From an uncultured Oscillibacter sp. (GTDB taxonomy: Bacteria > Bacillota > Clostridia > Oscillospirales > Oscillospiraceae): DNA of 9,151 nucleotides. This document shows positions 6,098-9,151 of this stretch, piece by piece; position 1 is the stretch's first letter; the number at the start of each line of letters is the position of its first letter. The stretch is taken from NCBI GenBank assembly GCA_902490355.1, contig CABUDN010000111.1, forward strand, positions 1 through 9,151, given 5' to 3'. The position numbers were made by a program, and so were the translations under genes. Below the pieces are notes generated by a model. The model saw only the letters and a program-made list of their open reading frames with translations, had not been told where the DNA came from and searched no databases.

Positions 6098-7569
6098 TTG
6101 ATTTTACCATTCAGAAAGAAGGCTTGGCCCACAACATTGCCAAGGCCAGGGAAAACGGCATCCTCATTCCCACCATTGGACAGATGCAGCACCCTGAGAC
6201 CATTCCCGAAAAGGTGCAGGCGAAATTGAAGAATGTAGGGATGGGGGATGTGGATCCGCTGAACCTCTTCCGGATTACTTGGAAGAATGAGCCCGTGGAA
6301 TCGGGCGGGCTGTTCCGCCAGGTGCCCAATTATATTGAGCTGCCCAGTTCCCTGACGGGCGTACCCTGCCGGATTGTGGCCATGGTGGGCAAATGGTTCC
6401 CTACGGGCTGCCACAAGGTGGGAGCCAGCTTCGGCTGCCTGGCGCCGCGCCTGGTGACCGGTCAGTTTGATGTGGAGCGGCACAAGGCCGTCTGGCCGTC
6501 CACCGGCAACTACTGCCGGGGCGGCGCGTTCAACTCCCGGCTGCTGGGAGCGCAGGGTGTGGCCATTTTGCCCGCCGAGATGTCCCGGGAGCGCTTTGAC
6601 TGGCTCCACGCCATCGGCGCTCAGGTCATTGCCACTCCCGGCTGCGAGTCCAACGTCAAGGAGATCTTCGATAAGACCAACGAACTCAAGCAGGACCCGC
6701 AGTACATGATCTTCAACCAGTTTGAGGAGATGGGCAATCCCCTCTGGCACTATAACGTCACCGGCAACGCCCTGGCGGATGTGTTTGAGGCCATCAAGCG
6801 TCCCGGCGACCGGTTTGCCGGCGCCTGCTTCACGTCCGGTTCCGCCGGTACCATGTCCACCGGCGACCGGCTCAAGGAGCTGTATCCCCAGCTGAAGCTG
6901 GGCGTGGGCGAGGCGCTGCAGTGCCCCACCATTTTGGAAAACGGCTTCGGCGGCCACCGGATCGAGGGCATCGGCGACAAGCACATCCCCTGGATCCACA
7001 ACGTGAAGAACACGGATATGGTCATCGATATCGACGATGAGGATTCCCAGCGGCTGCTGCGGCTGTTCAACACGCCGGAGGGCCGGACCTATCTCAAGGA
7101 GGAGCTGCATCTTTCCGATGAGCTGCTGGAGCAGCTGACGTGGCTGGGCATCAGCGGCATCGCCAATGTGCTCTGCTGCATCAAGATGGCAAAATACTAC
7201 GAGCTGACCGAGCGGGATGTGGTGGGCACCGTGCTGACGGACTCCGCTGTGATGTACGGCAGCCGCATTCAGGAGCTCAACGAGCTCCACGGAGCCTATA
7301 CCGTGCGGGAGGCGGCCATGGACCATGCGATCCACATGCTGGGCCTCAAGACCGACAGCATGATGGAGCTGACCTATCGGGACCGCAAGCGCATCCACAA
7401 CCTGAAGTACTACACCTGGGTGGAGCAGCAGGGCAAGACTGCAGAAGAGCTCGATGCCCTTTGGTACGATACGGAAGGAACGTGGGATGCCGTCCATGCC
7501 CAGGCCAAGGATCTGGATAAACTGATCAACGCCTTCAACGAGGCTACCGGCGTGCTGAAAACGCTGTAA
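6094..7569 (+). CDS. Fold-type-II PLP-dependent enzyme of unassigned function (491 aa)
   Basis: A cytosolic PLP enzyme of the tryptophan-synthase-beta/cysteine-synthase superfamily. The PLP lysine is probably Lys108 in TGCHKVGASFG. The substrate-carboxylate loop is PSTGN (135-139, in WPSTGNYCRGG), and the phosphate-binding glycine loop is SGSAGTMSTG (248-257). At 491 residues it is much longer than ordinary members (310-400), with an N-terminal arm of about 90 residues and a helical C-terminal part of about 150. Similar proteins are usually annotated only as PLP-dependent lyase/thiolase or subunit beta; I know of no proven reaction. It is not the canonical YgeX diaminopropionate ammonia-lyase (about 400 residues, different motifs). 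Its ATG overlaps the regulator stop (ATGA), implying translational coupling, with AGGAGG at 6078-6083. Divergence from ygeY-ygeW-arcC suggests it acts on an amino acid released by that pathway, possibly as an ammonia-lyase or beta-eliminase (inference). Confidence 0.9.
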   Translation: MIDFTIQKEGLAHNIAKARENGILIPTIGQMQHPETIPEKVQAKLKNVGMGDVDPLNLFRITWKNEPVESGGLFRQVPNYIELPSSLTGVPCRIVAMVGKWFPTGCHKVGASFGCLAPRLVTGQFDVERHKAVWPSTGNYCRGGAFNSRLLGAQGVAILPAEMSRERFDWLHAIGAQVIATPGCESNVKEIFDKTNELKQDPQYMIFNQFEEMGNPLWHYNVTGNALADVFEAIKRPGDRFAGACFTSGSAGTMSTGDRLKELYPQLKLGVGEALQCPTILENGFGGHRIEGIGDKHIPWIHNVKNTDMVIDIDDEDSQRLLRLFNTPEGRTYLKEELHLSDELLEQLTWLGISGIANVLCCIKMAKYYELTERDVVGTVLTDSAVMYGSRIQELNELHGAYTVREAAMDHAIHMLGLKTDSMMELTYRDRKRIHNLKYYTWVEQQGKTAEELDALWYDTEGTWDAVHAQAKDLDKLINAFNEATGVLKTL

Positions 7570-7588
7570 CATCCCACACAAAACGCCT

Positions 7589-7627
7589 CAGGGGGCGGGG
7601 CGGATGCCCTGCCCCCTGGTTTCTTTC
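7589..7627 (+). terminator. Terminator after the PLP enzyme gene
   Basis: CAGGGGGCGGGG (7589-7600) pairs with CCCTGCCCCCTG (7607-7618) through 12 pairs including one G-U, with a six-base loop (CGGATG). It is followed by a T-rich GGTTTCTTT. It lies 20 bases past the stop. The T-run is interrupted, so some read-through to the next genes is possible. Confidence 0.75.
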
Positions 7628-7643
7628 GGAGAAGGGAGCGCGT

Positions 7644-7865
7644 ATGGGGAGAATGCCGTGGAAGCGGTTCATCTGGGATATCGCCGTCGTCTTGGCTGGA
7701 CTTATGGTGCTGTTTGGCCTGAAGTGGCTGTTTCATGGCTCTTTTGAAATGGTTCCCACGGAGGAGCAGCAAAGCAAGGCCCGGATCGGGGCGGCGCTTT
7801 ATCTGATTTTGACGGTACCGGTCCTGGTGTGGTGCATCTTCATGCGTTTGCAGCAGAAAAAATGA
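7644..7865 (+). CDS. Small two-helix membrane protein, unknown function
   Basis: A 73-residue protein not recognised as a named family. Two hydrophobic segments are visible, about residues 9-30 (with AVVLAGLMVLFGL) and 48-67 (with ALYLILTVPVLVW), joined by a polar loop (VPTEEQQSKAR). Both termini are basic (MGRMPWKR and RLQQKK), so both probably face the cytoplasm. GGGAG lies 5 bases before the ATG at 7644. It sits between the terminator at 7589 and the structured leader of the threonine-synthase-like gene, on the same strand. Nothing in it points to catalysis; it may be an accessory membrane peptide or an unrelated conserved small protein. Confidence 0.7.
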   Translation: MGRMPWKRFIWDIAVVLAGLMVLFGLKWLFHGSFEMVPTEEQQSKARIGAALYLILTVPVLVWCIFMRLQQKK

Positions 7866-7883
7866 TCCTCCAAGCTGGGGGAT
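7865..7883 (+). repeat. Hairpin overlapping the small-protein stop codon
   Basis: ATCCTCC (7865-7871) pairs with GGGGGAT (7877-7883) over a five-base loop, with one G-U. No T-run follows, so it is not a standard terminator. It ends directly before the GGAG of the leader ORF at 7884-7887. Confidence 0.45.
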
Positions 7884-7893
7884 GGAGTCAGTA

Positions 7894-7947
7894 ATGGATT
7901 TCGAATCGTTCGATTCATGGTACATACATCGGTTCACCAACAGGTGA
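7894..7947 (+). CDS. Possible 17-codon leader peptide upstream of the threonine-synthase-like gene
   Basis: ATG at 7894 with GGAG (7884-7887) six bases upstream opens a 17-residue reading frame, MDFESFDSWYIHRFTNR, ending TGA at 7945-7947. It stops 27 bases before the threonine-synthase-like ATG. The reading frame spans one small inverted repeat and ends inside a second one, so a ribosome on it would alter leader folding. There is no run of a single regulatory amino acid (one Thr only), so classic threonine attenuation is not supported. It may also be chance. Confidence 0.35.
   Translation: MDFESFDSWYIHRFTNR
7903..7916 (+). repeat. Inverted repeat in the leader (operator or small hairpin)
   Basis: GAATCG TT CGATTC, a perfect 14-base dyad with a two-base centre. 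As RNA the loop is too tight to be strong. As DNA it has the look of a short dimeric-regulator site. Confidence 0.4.
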
Positions 7948-7948
7948 A
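7933..7948 (+). repeat. Hairpin at the end of the leader ORF
   Basis: TTCACC (7933-7938) and GGTGAA (7943-7948) pair perfectly over an AACA loop. The arm covers the stop codon of the 17-codon ORF and lies 13 bases before the AAGGAG of the next gene. Confidence 0.5.
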
Positions 7949-7974
7949 GAAAGCGATGGAAAAGGAGTCATGCA

Positions 7975-9099
7975 ATGAAAAACGTATTGTACGGCAAGTG
8001 CGTCAAATGCGGGAAGACTTACCCGGCTACGCCGGACCTGACCACCTGCACCTGCGGCGGCATTCTGGATATTGTCTACGATTATGACGCCATCCGCCGG
8101 GAGTTTACCAAGGAGACCCTGGCAGCCCGGCCGGAGCGGACCATGTGGCGCTACCGGGAACTGCTGCCGGTGGAGGAGACCACCGCCCCCACGCCGCTGC
8201 GGGTGGGCTGGAGTCCTCTTTATGAGGAACCGCGTCTGGCGGAACAGCTGGGGCTGGGCCGCCTGTGGGTAAAGGACGACGGCCAGAACCCCACAGCCTC
8301 CCTGAAGGACCGGGCCAGCGCCATGGCGGTGGCCAAGGCCCGGGAGGCCGGTGCCCAGGTGATTGCCTGTTCTTCCACGGGCAACGCGGCCTCGTCTCTG
8401 GCGGGCAACGCCGCTGCGGCAGGGCTGGAGACCTTTATCTTCGTTCCGTCCCGGGCACCGAAGGGGAAGGTGGCGCAGCTGATGACCTTCGGCGCTACGG
8501 TGATTTCCGTGGAGGGCAGTTATGAGGAGACCTTTGAGCTGAGCAAGGCGGCCATTGACCGCTGGGGCTGGTATAACCGCAATGCCGCCATCAATCCCTA
8601 TCTTTCCGAGGGCAAAAAGACGGTGGCCCTGGAGATCATGGAGCAGCTGAACTGGCAGGTGCCGGATTACATTGCCATTTCCGTGGGAGACGGATGCACC
8701 ATCGCGGGCCTCTGGAAGGGGCTGAAGGACCTGCACGCCATCGGTTTTATTGACCGTCTGCCCCGGCTGATCTCTGCCCAGGCGGCGGGATGCTGTCCGC
8801 TCAACCGGGCCATTGAGACCGGGGAGCCGTGGCACCCCATGGAGGAGAACACCCTGGCGGATTCCATCGCCGTGGGCGTTCCCCGCAATGCAGATAAAGC
8901 TCTGATGGCCATCCGGGAGTCCAACGGTTTGACGGTCAATGTCTCCGATGAGGAGATTCTGGAGGCCCAAAAGCTGCTGGGACGGACCTGCGGTGTGTTC
9001 GGCGAGCCTGCGGGCGTGACCGGCACGGCCGGTGTGAAGAAGCTCTGCCAGCAGGGCGTCTTGGGAAAGGAAGACACCGTGGTGTCTGTGGTAACATAA
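7975..9099 (+). CDS. Threonine-synthase-like PLP enzyme
   Basis: A 374-residue cytosolic fold-type-II PLP enzyme closest to threonine synthase, which converts O-phosphohomoserine to threonine. An N-terminal zinc-ribbon-like cysteine set (Cys9-x2-Cys12, Cys25-x-Cys27) resembles archaeal and clostridial ThrC. The PLP lysine is Lys111 in NPTASLKDR, the substrate loop is SSTGNAASSLAG (133-144), and the phosphate-binding glycines are SVGDGCTIAG (236-245). FGEPAGVTGTAG (342-353) is the usual C-terminal motif. The protein ends at VVSVVT and lacks the GHGLKD-type tail that ThrC proteins carry right after that threonine; no such tail is found in the other frames beyond the stop. AAGGAG lies 7 bases before the ATG. 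No homoserine kinase or homoserine dehydrogenase gene is nearby. It may be a true ThrC or a related enzyme recruited to amino-acid catabolism with the neighbouring PLP enzyme; the sequence alone does not settle this. Confidence 0.88.
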   Translation: MKNVLYGKCVKCGKTYPATPDLTTCTCGGILDIVYDYDAIRREFTKETLAARPERTMWRYRELLPVEETTAPTPLRVGWSPLYEEPRLAEQLGLGRLWVKDDGQNPTASLKDRASAMAVAKAREAGAQVIACSSTGNAASSLAGNAAAAGLETFIFVPSRAPKGKVAQLMTFGATVISVEGSYEETFELSKAAIDRWGWYNRNAAINPYLSEGKKTVALEIMEQLNWQVPDYIAISVGDGCTIAGLWKGLKDLHAIGFIDRLPRLISAQAAGCCPLNRAIETGEPWHPMEENTLADSIAVGVPRNADKALMAIRESNGLTVNVSDEEILEAQKLLGRTCGVFGEPAGVTGTAGVKKLCQQGVLGKEDTVVSVVT

Positions 9100-9151
9100 T
9101 GTACCTTACGCCAGTGCTGATATTCGAGTAAATAACGGAGCCCATTCTACC

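Noticed and set aside
6058..7581. 507-codon minus-strand open frame opposite the 491-residue PLP enzyme
   Set aside because: The plus-strand frame has intact PLP motifs, a ribosome site and coupling to the regulator. The minus frame has a His/Gly/Val-rich composition typical of a shadow.
7915..8970. 351-codon minus-strand open frame opposite the threonine-synthase-like gene
   Set aside because: Shadow frame. The plus strand carries the SLKDR and glycine-loop motifs and a good ribosome site.
1..9151. CRISPR arrays, insertion sequences, tRNA or rRNA genes
   Set aside because: No regularly spaced repeats, transposase-like frames, terminal inverted repeats or tRNA-like cloverleaf stretches were seen on either strand.

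Overview
The window is a 9.15 kb piece of a GC-rich bacterial contig carrying a small nitrogen-catabolism locus. The GC-rich codon use, strong AGGAGG-type ribosome binding sites, a Gram-positive-style lipoprotein leader and the gene content together suggest an anaerobic gut Clostridium-class bacterium, perhaps Oscillospiraceae. That placement is an inference. Bases 1-46 are not genomic: they are the tail of an Illumina TruSeq-type index adapter left on the contig end, so the first gene is cut and its last few residues are adapter.

Layout: (i) 47-1310, minus strand: a BMP/PnrA-like solute-binding lipoprotein with its own sigma-A-type promoter. (ii) 1494-5227, minus strand: an operon read ygeY (M20 metallo-hydrolase), ygeW (knotted carbamoyltransferase-like protein), arcC (carbamate kinase), closed by a clear rho-independent terminator. 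(iii) 5228-5449: a divergent promoter region with an A-tract between the two promoters. (iv) 5450-7569, plus strand: a YheO/DauR-type PAS-HTH regulator coupled by a 4-base overlap to a 491-residue fold-type-II PLP enzyme of unassigned function, followed by a terminator. (v) 7644-9099, plus strand: a 73-residue two-helix membrane protein, a structured leader with a possible 17-codon ORF, and a threonine-synthase-like PLP enzyme.

How the genes may work together: ygeW, ygeY and a carbamate kinase are core members of the conserved ygeW-ygeX-ygeY-hyuA-yqeA type cluster, which in gut bacteria has been linked to anaerobic purine/urate breakdown. A hydrolase and a carbamoyltransferase would dismantle a ureido (carbamoylated) amino acid. 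Carbamate kinase would then make ATP from the carbamoyl phosphate, and a PLP lyase would deaminate the remaining amino acid. The usual lyase, YgeX (diaminopropionate ammonia-lyase), is not in this window. Two other fold-type-II PLP enzymes are, and they may fill or extend that step. The BMP lipoprotein could bind the purine or nucleoside substrate. The substrate assignment is inference.

A second notable point is translation initiation. Both ygeW and the divergent regulator have a good Shine-Dalgarno followed at 7-9 bases by an in-frame ACG instead of ATG/GTG/TTG. For ygeW, the reading frame upstream of the first ATG encodes a family-like N-terminus.
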